DNA of 64,000 nucleotides from assembly GCA_963759175.1 (NCBI GenBank), contig CAVWXP010000015.1, forward strand, positions 310,001 to 374,000, in the 5' to 3' direction. The position numbers and the translations under genes are program-made. The notes beneath the pieces were generated by a model. That model saw only the letters and a program-made list of their open reading frames with translations, searched no databases and had not been told where the DNA came from. This stretch comes from SZUA-442 sp963759175. GTDB lineage: Bacteria > Actinomycetota > Acidimicrobiia > Spongiisociales > UBA5794. Shown here piece after piece: positions 29,710 through 38,440 of this stretch (the stretch's first letter is position 1; each line of letters starts with the position of its first letter).

Positions 29710-30545
29710 CCGCCGATCGCTCCTCCCCCACCGTGATCGTGTCCCGGACGGTCGACCCGGCCAACGACGACGCCTTCGCTGCGTGGGTGGCCCAGCTGGT
29801 CAATGCCGCCTATCGGCAACCCGGCTACGTCGATTCATTCGTGCAACGGCCCACCTCGGGCCATCCCGACGAATGGACGGTCGTCTATCGCTTTGTCGAT
29901 GCCGCATCGCTCGAGGCATGGCTCGAATCCGGCGAGCGGCGCGAACTCCTCGCCGCAGGTGCACATCTCGTCGATGGGGCAGCCAGGGAGCAGGTGCTCG
30001 CCGGGGTTCCGTCGGACGCCGAGGTGCGGGTCGTGTCGTCGTACAGGCTCGAACCGGGGACTGAGGCGCGGCACGTCATGGTCCACAAGCGGATGCTCGA
30101 TGCACTCGAGCAGTTCCCGGGATTCCGTTCCCGCGAGGTTCTCGATGCCGTACCCGGTGTGCAGGACGAGACCGTCGTGATCCTCACCTTCGATTCACCC
30201 GGGAACCTCCGCCGATGGCTGGACTCCGACGACCGCAGCCGCATCCTCGATGACCTCGATGCGATCACGGTCGGGTCGCTCACCACCAACGTCGTCGGCG
30301 GTTTCGCCGGCTGGTTCCCCGGCCGATCGGACAGCAAGGAGCCGCCCAAGTGGAAGCAGGCGCTCGTGATCCTCGCCGCCCTCTTTCCGGTGTCACTCAC
30401 CGTTGCCGCGCTTCGGTCGTGGCTGTTCCCGGAGCTCCCGCTCGTGCCGACCGTGCTCGTGTCCAATGTGATCGGCATCGTCGTCCTGACGTGGCTGCTG
30501 ATGCCGACGCTCACGCATGCGTTGCGTGACTGGCTGGCGCGCTGA
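29706..30545 (+). CDS. double ABM-domain membrane-anchored protein
   Basis: The 279-residue protein has two antibiotic-biosynthesis-monooxygenase-like ferredoxin folds (residues 8-95, VIVSRTVDPANDDAFAAWV with GYVDSFVQRP; residues 110-195, YRLEPGTEARHVMVHKRM with FPGFRSREVL). Two C-terminal membrane helices follow (ALVILAALFPVSLTVAALRS and LVSNVIGIVVLTWLLMPTLT). Members of this architecture are annotated only as ABM proteins. It is coupled to the DUF1697 gene by a GTGA overlap. Confidence 0.82.
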   Translation: MTADRSSPTVIVSRTVDPANDDAFAAWVAQLVNAAYRQPGYVDSFVQRPTSGHPDEWTVVYRFVDAASLEAWLESGERRELLAAGAHLVDGAAREQVLAGVPSDAEVRVVSSYRLEPGTEARHVMVHKRMLDALEQFPGFRSREVLDAVPGVQDETVVILTFDSPGNLRRWLDSDDRSRILDDLDAITVGSLTTNVVGGFAGWFPGRSDSKEPPKWKQALVILAALFPVSLTVAALRSWLFPELPLVPTVLVSNVIGIVVLTWLLMPTLTHALRDWLAR

Positions 30546-31748
30546 TCAGATCACCCAGAGGGCGTCCTGGCGGCCATCGAGCCACGAGCACGTCGCGCCG
30601 TCGAACCACGCATCCTGTTCCACCATGAACAGCGTCTCTCGGTCATCCCATTCGGGCACCCGATACCGGCTGTTCAGCTCGATGCTGTAGGCCGTGTCGG
30701 GATACAAGGGGTGGTCGCCCGGTCCCGGCACGCCTTCCTGTGCGTCCCACAGGCCGATGGTCATCCCGGCGCCGTGGCCGTGGAGTCCGATGCTGTGCGT
30801 GTAGATGCACGGTTCGAGGCCCTCCCCGGTCGCCCTCGTACGAGCCGCAGCGAGGATGTCATTGCCCGATCGGCCCTCGACGAACTCCTCCATGAGGATG
30901 TCCTGGATGCGGTTGGCCCTCGCGAATCCGTGCTGGAGTCCCTCGGGAGCCGATGACTCCCCCGGTCCGAGGACGTATGCGTGCTCCTGTTGGTCCGTGC
31001 ACAGATCGGCGTGAACGATGCCGAAGTCGACGTGGACCAGGTCTCCCGGGAGGATGCGTGGGTCGTCTGCCGAACCTTGACGCTGGGTGCTGACCGATGG
31101 CTGGAACCACGAAGTGAGGCCCGCATCGTGAACCGTCTGGCGGTACCACCACACCAGATCGTCGGTCGTGGTTGTGCCGGGTTTCACGGCTTCGCGACTC
31201 AGGCCGGTTCGCAGGATCCCATGGGCGACGGAGGTCGCAGCGGCGAACGCTTCGCGTTCCTCGGGCAGCCTCGTCTCGAGCCATCGCACGCCCAGGGTTC
31301 CGGCTGACACGAGGCGGTCCCGGAGGTGGCCGGGCAGGGCGTCACACAGCGCATCGCGCTGGGTGACGGTGAGTCCATCGGAGTGTGCCTGCGTCGGCGA
31401 CGTCCCGATACCGATCGTCTGTGCGTCGAGATCGTCGAGGACGTCGGCAAGCCTCTTCCACTGGTCGGGTTCCTCGTCGGGATCCCAGGCGCTCGGGAAT
31501 AGGCCGCCCACCTGGTAGCGGGAGATGGCGAATCGATCGGTGGGCGTCAGAACCAGGATGGTGCGCCGACGAGCAGACAGCCATTCGGCTGGCAGCATCG
31601 AGCGGAGAACCGGATCCTCGGCGTACTCACGACCGATGAGGACCCAACAGTCGATCCCCTGTTCGGCCATCAACCGGGGCACGAGGATGTCGAGGCGACG
31701 GGCGAGCAGGTGGTTGCGGTCCGACGCCTGTCGGCGCAGATCGATCAC
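30546..31748 (-). CDS. M24 family metallopeptidase (Xaa-Pro aminopeptidase-like)
   Basis: The 400-residue protein has the creatinase/prolidase N-domain and the pita-bread catalytic domain. Metal-ligand regions are LVHVDFGIVHADLCTD (Asp, Asp), SIGLHGHGAGM (His) and YSIELNSRY (Glu). They resemble, but are not identical to, classical PepP. It would cleave peptides or related amide bonds with two divalent metals. GTG 31748 overlaps the PPK2 stop (GTGA), so it is the second gene of that operon. Confidence 0.88.
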   Translation of the reverse strand: MIDLRRQASDRNHLLARRLDILVPRLMAEQGIDCWVLIGREYAEDPVLRSMLPAEWLSARRRTILVLTPTDRFAISRYQVGGLFPSAWDPDEEPDQWKRLADVLDDLDAQTIGIGTSPTQAHSDGLTVTQRDALCDALPGHLRDRLVSAGTLGVRWLETRLPEEREAFAAATSVAHGILRTGLSREAVKPGTTTTDDLVWWYRQTVHDAGLTSWFQPSVSTQRQGSADDPRILPGDLVHVDFGIVHADLCTDQQEHAYVLGPGESSAPEGLQHGFARANRIQDILMEEFVEGRSGNDILAAARTRATGEGLEPCIYTHSIGLHGHGAGMTIGLWDAQEGVPGPGDHPLYPDTAYSIELNSRYRVPEWDDRETLFMVEQDAWFDGATCSWLDGRQDALWVI

Positions 31749-32617
31749 CCGCGGGGTCTCCCGAGGCGATCACGTTCCTCATCCATCCGTGCGAGTTCGA
31801 CCTTGCCGGGAATCACGACCTTCGGATCAGGGCGGAAGTCCAGGTCGGGGTCGCGGTCGGCGTAGTCGACGGCGTTGAGGATCACCTTCATCGCATTGAG
31901 GCGAGCTCTCGATTTGGTGTTCGATCGGATGATCGTCCACGGGGCGCTCCCAGTCGAGGTGCGCTCCAGCATCCGATGCTTCATCTCCGTGAAGTCGTCC
32001 CAGTACTCCTGTGCCTGGACATCGATTTCGCTCAGCTTCCATTGGCGAAGTGGATCGGTCCGGCGCCGATCGAAACGCTGCGCCTGCGTGGCCTTGTCGA
32101 CGCTGAAGTAGAGTTTGACGAGGACCGTTCCGTTGCGCACGAGGTCCTTCTCGAAACCGACGACGCCGCGCAGGAAGTCGCGGTACTCCTTCATGGTGCA
32201 GAAGCCGAAGACCGGTTCGACCATCGAGCGGTTGTACCACGAACGATCGAACAGCACGAGGTCACCTCCCGATGGGAAGTGCTGGACGTAGCGCTGGAAG
32301 TACCACTGTGAGCGTTGCTCGTCGTTCGGCTTGCCGAGGGCGACAACGCTGTATCGCTTCTCGTTCATGAAACGGGTGATGCGACGGATCGTTCCGCCCT
32401 TGCCCGAGGCATCCCGACCCTCGAAGATCACGATCATCGGGATCTTGTGCTCCTCGAGGTGACGTTGGAGTTTCAGGAGCTCGATCTGATATGGCTTGAG
32501 CGGTGAGTCGGCATCGAGCTTCTTCTCGAGTCGATCCCGTTCGTCCTGGAGGTCGGCGAGGCGCGACTGGAGTTCGTCGATGACCTGATCCGTCTCTGCG
32601 GGTACGTCAGACGCCAT
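31745..32617 (-). CDS. ppk2: polyphosphate kinase 2
   Basis: The 290-residue PPK2 protein shows Walker A FEGRDASGKGGTI, the lid-region pattern KYSVVAL-like RYSVVALGKPNDEQRSQW, Walker B LVLFDRSWYNR and the C-terminal APWTIIRSNTKSRARLNAMK. PPK2 transfers phosphate between polyphosphate and nucleotides; the sequence fits the class I type acting on diphosphates. ATG 32617 was preferred, with GAAAGG upstream. The organism also has a polyphosphate glucokinase at 46139, so polyphosphate metabolism is a theme. Confidence 0.93.
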   Translation of the reverse strand: MASDVPAETDQVIDELQSRLADLQDERDRLEKKLDADSPLKPYQIELLKLQRHLEEHKIPMIVIFEGRDASGKGGTIRRITRFMNEKRYSVVALGKPNDEQRSQWYFQRYVQHFPSGGDLVLFDRSWYNRSMVEPVFGFCTMKEYRDFLRGVVGFEKDLVRNGTVLVKLYFSVDKATQAQRFDRRRTDPLRQWKLSEIDVQAQEYWDDFTEMKHRMLERTSTGSAPWTIIRSNTKSRARLNAMKVILNAVDYADRDPDLDFRPDPKVVIPGKVELARMDEERDRLGRPRG

Positions 32618-32643
32618 TGCCACCCTTTCCTACCGCGGTCGGG

Positions 32644-32835
32644 TCATGCTACCAGCGCCATCAGGGCTTTCCCGATACGGGCCCCGATGAACCCCCCGGA
32701 CGCGGACGATCCCGGGTTCGCCCCAACTACGAGCCCGGGATCTCCGTGCGGTTCGGACGCCTGGAGGAGCGTCTGGTGGGTTCGTGACCCAACCGTCTTA
32801 CGGAGAAGCTTAGTTACCAACTCCGCATATTGCAA
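32644..32835. other. hairpin-rich intergenic stretch
   Basis: Three inverted repeats follow closely: GATCCCGGGTTCG/CGAGCCCGGGATC (32708-32720 with 32730-32742), GACGC/GCGTC (32756-32773) and TGGGT/ACCCA (32777-32791). A 63-codon minus-strand open frame with a TTG start spans the region but lacks neighbour-like codon bias. It may be a structured RNA or terminator region upstream of ppk2. No tRNA folds. Confidence 0.4.
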
Positions 32836-32888
32836 TCCCGACGGTTGAGGGATGTGCGGTGCTCGCGGCGATGTGGCACAGTACGCCC

Positions 32889-34100
32889 GTGACCCAGCGC
32901 CAGCTCCCCAGATGGTCGGACCTCGCTCCCCTCCTCGGAGGCCCGAGAGCGGCCGGAACCGCCCGGCAGCGGCGGGTCGGGCGGGATGTGAGCATTGTCG
33001 ATCTGCGGCGACGGGCTCGTCGCCGAACGCCTCGGGCCGTCTTCGACTACGTCGATGGCGCCGCCGATGACGAGGTCAGCCTGGCTCGCTCGCGCCAGCT
33101 GTTCCGCGACCTCGAGTTCCGGCCCCGGGTCCTCACGGATGTGTCCGCCGTCGACACGGCCACGGACATCCTCGGCGTGGAAGCGGCGTATCCCTTCGGG
33201 TTCGCACCGACGGGTTTCACCAGGATGATGCACCACGAGGGGGAACGAGCCGTGGCGAAGGTGGCACGGCGCGTCGGGATCCCGTATGCCCTGGCAACCA
33301 TGGGTACGACCTCGCCAGAGGACCTCGCTGCGGTGGCTCCTGATGCGGATCTGTGGTTCCAGCTCTACGTGTGGAAGGACCGGGAAGTGTCCATGGCCCT
33401 CGTCGAGCGGGCGCGCACGTGTGGTTTCCGAACGCTCATCCTGACCGTGGACCTGCCCGTGGGAGGCAATCGCAGGCGTGACGTCCGCAACGGTCTCTCG
33501 ATTCCTCCCCACGTCACGGCGCGGACCATCATTGACGGCGCCCTGCATCCGCAATGGTGGATGAACCTCCTCACCACCGAACCGCTCCGATTCGCGACCC
33601 TGCACACCACCGGGGGCACGGTCGCTGACTCTGCCGACCGGCTCTTCGACGCCTCGCTCGACCTCGATGCCCTCCGGTGGCTTCGCGACCACTGGGAGGG
33701 TCCGATCATCGTCAAGGGCATCCAAACCGTCGAGGACACCAAGCGGGTACTCGATGCAGGTGCCGACGGCGTGATCCTGTCGAATCATGGCGGCCGCCAA
33801 CTCGACCGCTCCACGATCCCGCTCCGCGTGCTCGGTGAGGCCCGGCAGGCACTGGGGCCGAAGGTCCCGATCTTCATCGACGGAGGCATCTTGAACGGGG
33901 CGGACATCGTTGCAGGCGTCGCCCTCGGTGCGAGTGCGTGCTTCGTTGGTCGTGCCTACTTGTACGGGCTGATGGCCGGCGGTGAGGATGGCGTCGAACG
34001 CGCTGCTCAGATCCTGACGTCCGAGATCGAGCGCACCATGCAGCTTCTCGGCATCACGAAGGTGTCGGACCTCACTCCTGATCTCGTGCGGTTGCCGTGA
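32889..34100 (+). CDS. FMN-dependent alpha-hydroxy-acid dehydrogenase (LldD-like)
   Basis: The 403-residue protein matches the FMN alpha-hydroxy-acid oxidase family: FDYVDGAADDEVSL, FAPTGFTRMMHHEGE, LWFQLYVWKD, TVDLPVGGNRRRDVRNG, VKGIQTVEDTKR and the catalytic SNHGGRQLD (His-Gly-Gly-Arg). The closest functional class is L-lactate dehydrogenase (quinone). GTG 32889 was chosen as it begins the conserved part; an upstream ATG at 32871 is in frame. It overlaps the ADH gene by GTGA. Confidence 0.9.
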   Translation: MTQRQLPRWSDLAPLLGGPRAAGTARQRRVGRDVSIVDLRRRARRRTPRAVFDYVDGAADDEVSLARSRQLFRDLEFRPRVLTDVSAVDTATDILGVEAAYPFGFAPTGFTRMMHHEGERAVAKVARRVGIPYALATMGTTSPEDLAAVAPDADLWFQLYVWKDREVSMALVERARTCGFRTLILTVDLPVGGNRRRDVRNGLSIPPHVTARTIIDGALHPQWWMNLLTTEPLRFATLHTTGGTVADSADRLFDASLDLDALRWLRDHWEGPIIVKGIQTVEDTKRVLDAGADGVILSNHGGRQLDRSTIPLRVLGEARQALGPKVPIFIDGGILNGADIVAGVALGASACFVGRAYLYGLMAGGEDGVERAAQILTSEIERTMQLLGITKVSDLTPDLVRLP

Positions 34101-35144
34101 AGGCAGCGATCTACGAACGATTCGGGGGGTCGATCGTCGTGGCAGAAGTCGACGATCCCACTCCCCCGCCAGGGGGTGTGGTGATCGAGGTCGGGGCCAA
34201 CGGCATCTGTCGCAGCGATTGGCATGCCTGGATGGGCCACGACCGATCCGTACCGCTCCCCCACGTTCCCGGACACGAGATGGCGGGGACCATCGTGGCT
34301 GCCGACCGGGCCGTGGGGCGGTGGTCGATCGGCGCCAGGGTCACGGTCCCGTTCGTGCTCGGATGTGGCACGTGTCGGGTCTGTCTGGGCGGGAACCAGC
34401 ACCTGTGTGACGACCAGTACCAACCCGGGTTCTCCGGATGGGGCTCGTTTGCTCGGTACGTGGCACTGCCGTTCGCCGACGAGAACCTCGTAGGACTCCC
34501 CGACGACATGTCGTTCACCACCGCGGCTGGCCTCGGATGTCGGTTCGCCACAGCGTTTCGGGCCGTCGTCGACCAGGGAGCGGTCACCGAGGGTTCGACG
34601 TTGGCCGTGTGGGGATGTGGAGGCGTCGGCCTGTCCGCGGTCATGATCGCAGCGGCGCTGGGTGCCGAGGTCCATGCTGTCGACGTCGAACGCGGATGCC
34701 CTCGCGCTCGCGGCCCGATTCGGGGCGCATGGGACCCACCAGGCCGCTGAAGGCATCGACACGGCCTCGTCCATCCGTGACGCAACGGACGGCGGTGTGG
34801 ACGTATCCATCGATGCGCTCGGAGCCACCACGACCTCGGTGGATTCGATCCGGAGCCTGCGGAAGCAGGGGCGTCACATCCAGGTGGGCTTGATGATCGG
34901 TGATGACGCCAAGCCGGTGATCCCCATGTGGCGCCTGCACGCGTTCGAGGTCGAGTTGTACGGCAGCCACGGCATGCAGGCATGGAGGTACCCGGCCATG
35001 CTCGAGATGGTTCGTAGCGGAGCCGTCGATCCCGGATCGCTCGTCACGGGCACCGTCGATCTCCCGACCGGTGCGGCGCATCTCGAGAGGATGGGCGAAT
35101 TCCCCGGTAACGGGTTCGTCGTGATCGACGACTTCCCTTCCTGA
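34097..35144 (+). pseudogene. zinc-dependent alcohol dehydrogenase, frameshifted
   Basis: The first 200 residues are a normal MDR zinc ADH: catalytic-zinc Cys in GICRSDWHAWMG, GHEMAG, and the four structural-zinc cysteines in CGTCRVCLGGNQHLC, then the NAD motif GCGGVGLSAVM. At about 34690 a base is missing. The rest (NADALALAARFGAHG, MIGDDAKPVIPMWRL, GFVVIDDF) is intact in another frame to the stop at 35144. The whole would be about 348 residues, normal size. It is coupled to LldD by GTGA. Confidence 0.85.
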
Positions 35145-35207
35145 CGGTCGCGGGCCCGCCGCGGCGGTGCGGTACCGTCACACACGACACCACGCAACGG
35201 AGGCACC

Positions 35208-36103
35208 ATGGGCAGGATCGGATTCATCGGGATTGGCATCATGGGGTCCGGCATGGTCGGCAACCTCCTCGCCGATGGCCACGAGGTCGTCGTGTGGAAT
35301 CGCACCGCTGCGAGGCTCGAACCCCTCGTGGCGGCCGGTGCGACGGCGGCAGCCAGCCCGGCAGACCTCGGTGCACTCGTCGACACCGTCATGATCTGTG
35401 TGTCGGACACGCCCGACGTCGCTGCGGTGGTGTTCGGCGACGACGGACTCGTGCACGGCCTCTCGGCGGGTGACCTCGTCATCGACCACTCGACCATCTC
35501 CCCGGTCGCGACGAAGCAGTTCGCCGAGCGGGTGGCAGAACGTGGCGCCCACTGGCTCGATGCGCCGATCTCGGGAGGAAGCGAGGGTGCAGCCAACGGA
35601 ACCCTGAGCATCATGGTGGGAGGCGACGCATTCCAGCTCGAACGGGCGATGCCCTTCCTCGAAGCGGTCGGAGCCACGATCACCCACGTCGGGCCCCAAG
35701 GTGCAGGCCAACTCGTCAAGGCCGTCAATCAGATCCTGGTGGTGGTGACCCAACTCGGCGTGTCCGAGGCTCTCCTTCTCGCGCAAGCCGGGGGCCTCGA
35801 CCTCGATGCGACACTGCGAGCCGTCGGCCGGTGGAGCGGCGGGATCGTGGATGCTCTCCAACCGAGGACCCCAGATGATCGAGCGTGACTGGACCCCCGG
35901 GTTCACGATCGATCTCCAGCAGAAGGACCTGCGCATCGTGCTCGAGACGGCCGACGCCCTGGGCGTGCCGCATCATGGGCACCTCCCTGGTCTTCCAGCT
36001 GTATCGCTCCCTCCAACAGCGCGGAATGGGAGGCGATGGCAACCATGCCCTCGTGCGTGCGCTCGAGGATCTCGCAGGGATCGAAATCGGAACACATGGC
36101 TGA
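35208..36103 (+). pseudogene. 3-hydroxyisobutyrate dehydrogenase family protein, two frameshifts
   Basis: From ATG 35208 the protein has the Rossmann start GFIGIGIMGSGMVGNLLADG, the DHSTISP substrate motif, and the catalytic Lys region GQLVKAVNQ. The frame breaks near 35840; the continuation (WMLSNRGPQMIERDW, FTIDLQQKDLRIVLETA) is in another frame. It breaks again near 35970 and reads SLVFQLYRSLQQRGMGG to the stop at 36101-36103. Combined length about 297 residues, as expected for HIBADH. Beta-hydroxyacid oxidation, perhaps in valine catabolism, if functional. Confidence 0.85.
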
Positions 36104-36714
36104 CGACCGAGCCCCTCGAGGTGGGGGTGGGTCCCCATCCCCATCCGTGGCCAGACGATCCACGTCTCGATCCCCAGCTGCTCGCCGAGGGCGATCGACG
36201 AAACGTCCTCGATGAGTACCGCTACTGGAGCCGCGAGGCGATCGTCGCCGACCTCGATGCACACCGCCATCCGTTCCACGTCGCAATCGAGAACTGGCAA
36301 CATGACTTCAACATCGGGACGATCGTGCGCAACGCCAATGCCTTCCTGGCGCACTCGGTCCACATCATCGGGAAACGGCGCTGGAATCGCCGTGGTGCGA
36401 TGGTCACCGACCGCTACCAGCACATCGAATACCACGCCACGGTGGAGGATTTCGGCCGGTGGTGTAGCGACGGTGCGCTACCCGTGGTGGGTATCGACAT
36501 CGTGGAATCGTCGACACCGATCGAATCCGCACGACTCCCCGCCAGGTGCGTCCTCGTGTTCGGGCAGGAGGGGCCCGGTCTGTCCGCCGCGATGGCGGCC
36601 CGATGCGAATCGATCCACGAGATCACCCAGTACGGCTCTACCCGCTCGATCAACGTGGGTGTGGCGAGCGGCATCGCCATGTACGAATGGAGCCGTCAGC
36701 ACGTCACGAGCTGA
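36100..36714 (+). CDS. SpoU/TrmH family RNA 2'-O-methyltransferase, apparent CTG start
   Basis: The product of about 204 residues is a SPOUT methyltransferase: IENWQHDFNIGTIVRNANAF (motif 1), VLVFGQEGPGLSAAMAARC (motif 2) and QYGSTRSINVGVASGIAMYE (motif 3, SAM knot). The conserved N-terminus TTEPLEVGVGPHPHPW lies upstream of any ATG/GTG/TTG in frame; the only plausible start is CTG 36100 in a CTGA overlap with the HIBADH stop. GTG 36121 would remove conserved residues. A terminator-like hairpin follows. Confidence 0.85.
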   Translation: MTTEPLEVGVGPHPHPWPDDPRLDPQLLAEGDRRNVLDEYRYWSREAIVADLDAHRHPFHVAIENWQHDFNIGTIVRNANAFLAHSVHIIGKRRWNRRGAMVTDRYQHIEYHATVEDFGRWCSDGALPVVGIDIVESSTPIESARLPARCVLVFGQEGPGLSAAMAARCESIHEITQYGSTRSINVGVASGIAMYEWSRQHVTS

Positions 36715-36747
36715 CCGGAACGAGCTGGCGACTGAGGAGGGTGCGAA

Positions 36748-36789
36748 GGGGCTGACGCCGGGTTGGGCGTGATCAGGAGCGCCAGCCCC
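36748..36789 (+). terminator. terminator-like hairpin after the TrmH gene
   Basis: GGGGCTGACGC (36748-36758) pairs with GCGCCAGCCCC (36779-36789) with one mismatch. A second hairpin, GAACGGC/GCCGTTC, follows within 30 nt. No strong T tract. Confidence 0.6.
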
Positions 36790-36932
36790 TCCGCAGCGAA
36801 CGGCGGGGAGGAGCCGTTCACAGTGTGTCGATTACGACACCCTGTATACGGATTGCAGGCATGGATCGGATGACGGATATCGGAGGAACTTCCCCGCCTC
36901 CCGCCGCCACCCACCTTCAGGAGATGTCGATC

Positions 36933-37058
36933 TCACCTGGTCCGCTCGGTGTCGTCGTCAGCGTCCCTCTGCGGGATCGGCCTGAACAGCAGGTGGATGA
37001 GCCAGTTGATCGCAAGAAGGCCGCCGACGAAGAAGACGATGCCGAGTGCGATCTGCAT
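36933..37058 (-). CDS. 41-residue single-helix membrane protein
   Basis: ATG 37058 opens a 41-codon frame: MQIALGIVFFVGGLLAINWL, then IHLLFRPIPQRDADDD and a stop at 36933-36935. One membrane helix followed by a charged cytoplasmic tail. It fills the gap between the TrmH terminator and the DUF1622 gene and shares the genome's G/C third-position bias. No function known; it is probably co-transcribed with the DUF1622 gene 39 nt upstream. Confidence 0.6.
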   Translation of the reverse strand: MQIALGIVFFVGGLLAINWLIHLLFRPIPQRDADDDTERTR

Positions 37059-37097
37059 GATGTGAGCGTAGCGATCCACGCAGGGTCGCTCCGTTGG

Positions 37098-37493
37098 TCA
37101 CCCGGCCTCACTGGGGTGGGAATGTCGCTGCCACGGCCAATGGCCCTCGACCTCGAGGACGAGCGTCCAGCTCAAGAACGTACGGATCACGACGAGCAGG
37201 CCGAGTACGAGGGCGCTCTCGATCGTGCCCTCGAGGGTCACCGTCTTGATCACATCGGCTGCGATGAGCAGATCGAGACCGATGAGGAGCCCCCGTGCGA
37301 TCAGTCGCTTGAACGTCTCGAACCCGGACTCCGGTCCATGGCGGAACCAATCGAACAAGCCTGATGTGATGGCGAACACCACACCGACGGCGATCACGAC
37401 GATCGCGAGAACCTCGATGATCTCGGCGATGTGGCGCGCAAGCTCGAAGCCGCCGATGGTCACGCCGTTCTCGGCGGCGAACAGGAGGTGCAT
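37098..37493 (-). CDS. DUF1622 family membrane protein
   Basis: The 131-residue protein has three membrane segments (EIIEVLAIVVIAVGVVFAI, LLIGLDLLIAADVIKTVTL, ALVLGLLVVIRTFLSWTLVL) and the family features FKRLIARGLLIGLDLLIAAD and FLSWTLVLEVEG. The start at ATG 37493 is preceded by AGGAGG-like bases. Function unknown. Confidence 0.88.
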   Translation of the reverse strand: MHLLFAAENGVTIGGFELARHIAEIIEVLAIVVIAVGVVFAITSGLFDWFRHGPESGFETFKRLIARGLLIGLDLLIAADVIKTVTLEGTIESALVLGLLVVIRTFLSWTLVLEVEGHWPWQRHSHPSEAG

Positions 37494-37614
37494 GCGTCCA
37501 TCCTACGAGGAACCCGGCTCCCATGGCGATGGCGTCCAGTTGGTTCGGTCCGCGCAATGGCCCGCAGGAGGTGCGAGTGCCTTGTTGCGTCGTGCGGGTG
37601 GTTGCCGATGCCTC

Positions 37615-38379
37615 CTACCTCGGGGGCATTCTCAGCGCGCCATCCATGCGGATGGTCTCACCGTTGATGTAGCCGTTGTCGACGATGGCTGTGACGAGGT
37701 GTGCGAAGTCGTCGGGGATGCCGAGTCGCTTGGGGAAGGGAACGCCTGCGGCGAGCGCCGCACGCATCTCGTCGTCGAGGCCGGCCAGGAGCTTGGTGTC
37801 GATGATGCCGGGAGCGACGGTGTTCACGCGAATGCCGTGGGACGCGAGATCCCTCGCCATGGGCAGGGTCAGGGCGACGACTCCCCCCTTCGACGCCGCG
37901 TACGCGGTCTGCCCGACCTGGCCCTCGTATGCAGCGATGGAAGCCGTGTTGATGATCACACCGCGTTCGCCGTGCTCGAGTGGGTCGTTCTTCGCCATGG
38001 CGGCTGCAGCACAACGGGCGACGTTGTAGGTGCCGACGAGGTTGATCCGAATGACGCGCTCGAATGCGTCGAGGTCGGCGGGAGCTCCGTCGCGATTCAC
38101 CGTCCTGGCTCCGATCGCGATGCCAGCGCAGTTGACAGCCACGCGCAATGGCGCAGCCGAGGCAGCGCCTTCGATGATGCTCCCCACGGTATCTGGATCT
38201 GTGACGTCGCCCCGGGCGTAGCTGGCGCGGGGAAGCGCTGCTGCGAGCGCGGTGCCCCCATCTGCGTCGAGATCGATGATCGTCACCGCAGCCCCACCTT
38301 CGGTGAGGGCGCGCGCCGTGGCGGCCCCCAGGCCTGATGCCCCTCCGGTGACGACGGCGCTCGATCCCTCGATGTCCAT
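37615..38379 (-). CDS. short-chain dehydrogenase (3-hydroxyacyl-CoA dehydrogenase-like)
   Basis: The 254-residue SDR has TGGASGLG (cofactor), DVTDPDTV, NCAGIAIG, the catalytic Ser in NTASIAAYEGQ and YAASK, and the end PFPKRLGIPDDFAHLV. The pattern resembles type-2 3-hydroxyacyl-CoA dehydrogenase (HSD17B10), NAD-dependent. It is divergent from the ALDH gene with only about 60 nt between starts. Confidence 0.9.
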   Translation of the reverse strand: MDIEGSSAVVTGGASGLGAATARALTEGGAAVTIIDLDADGGTALAAALPRASYARGDVTDPDTVGSIIEGAASAAPLRVAVNCAGIAIGARTVNRDGAPADLDAFERVIRINLVGTYNVARCAAAAMAKNDPLEHGERGVIINTASIAAYEGQVGQTAYAASKGGVVALTLPMARDLASHGIRVNTVAPGIIDTKLLAGLDDEMRAALAAGVPFPKRLGIPDDFAHLVTAIVDNGYINGETIRMDGALRMPPR

Positions 38380-38440
38380 CGGGTGATCCTACTGCCGTGG
38401 AGCCCGACGCCGAGGGTCCCACGGAGCTATCTTGGAGCGG

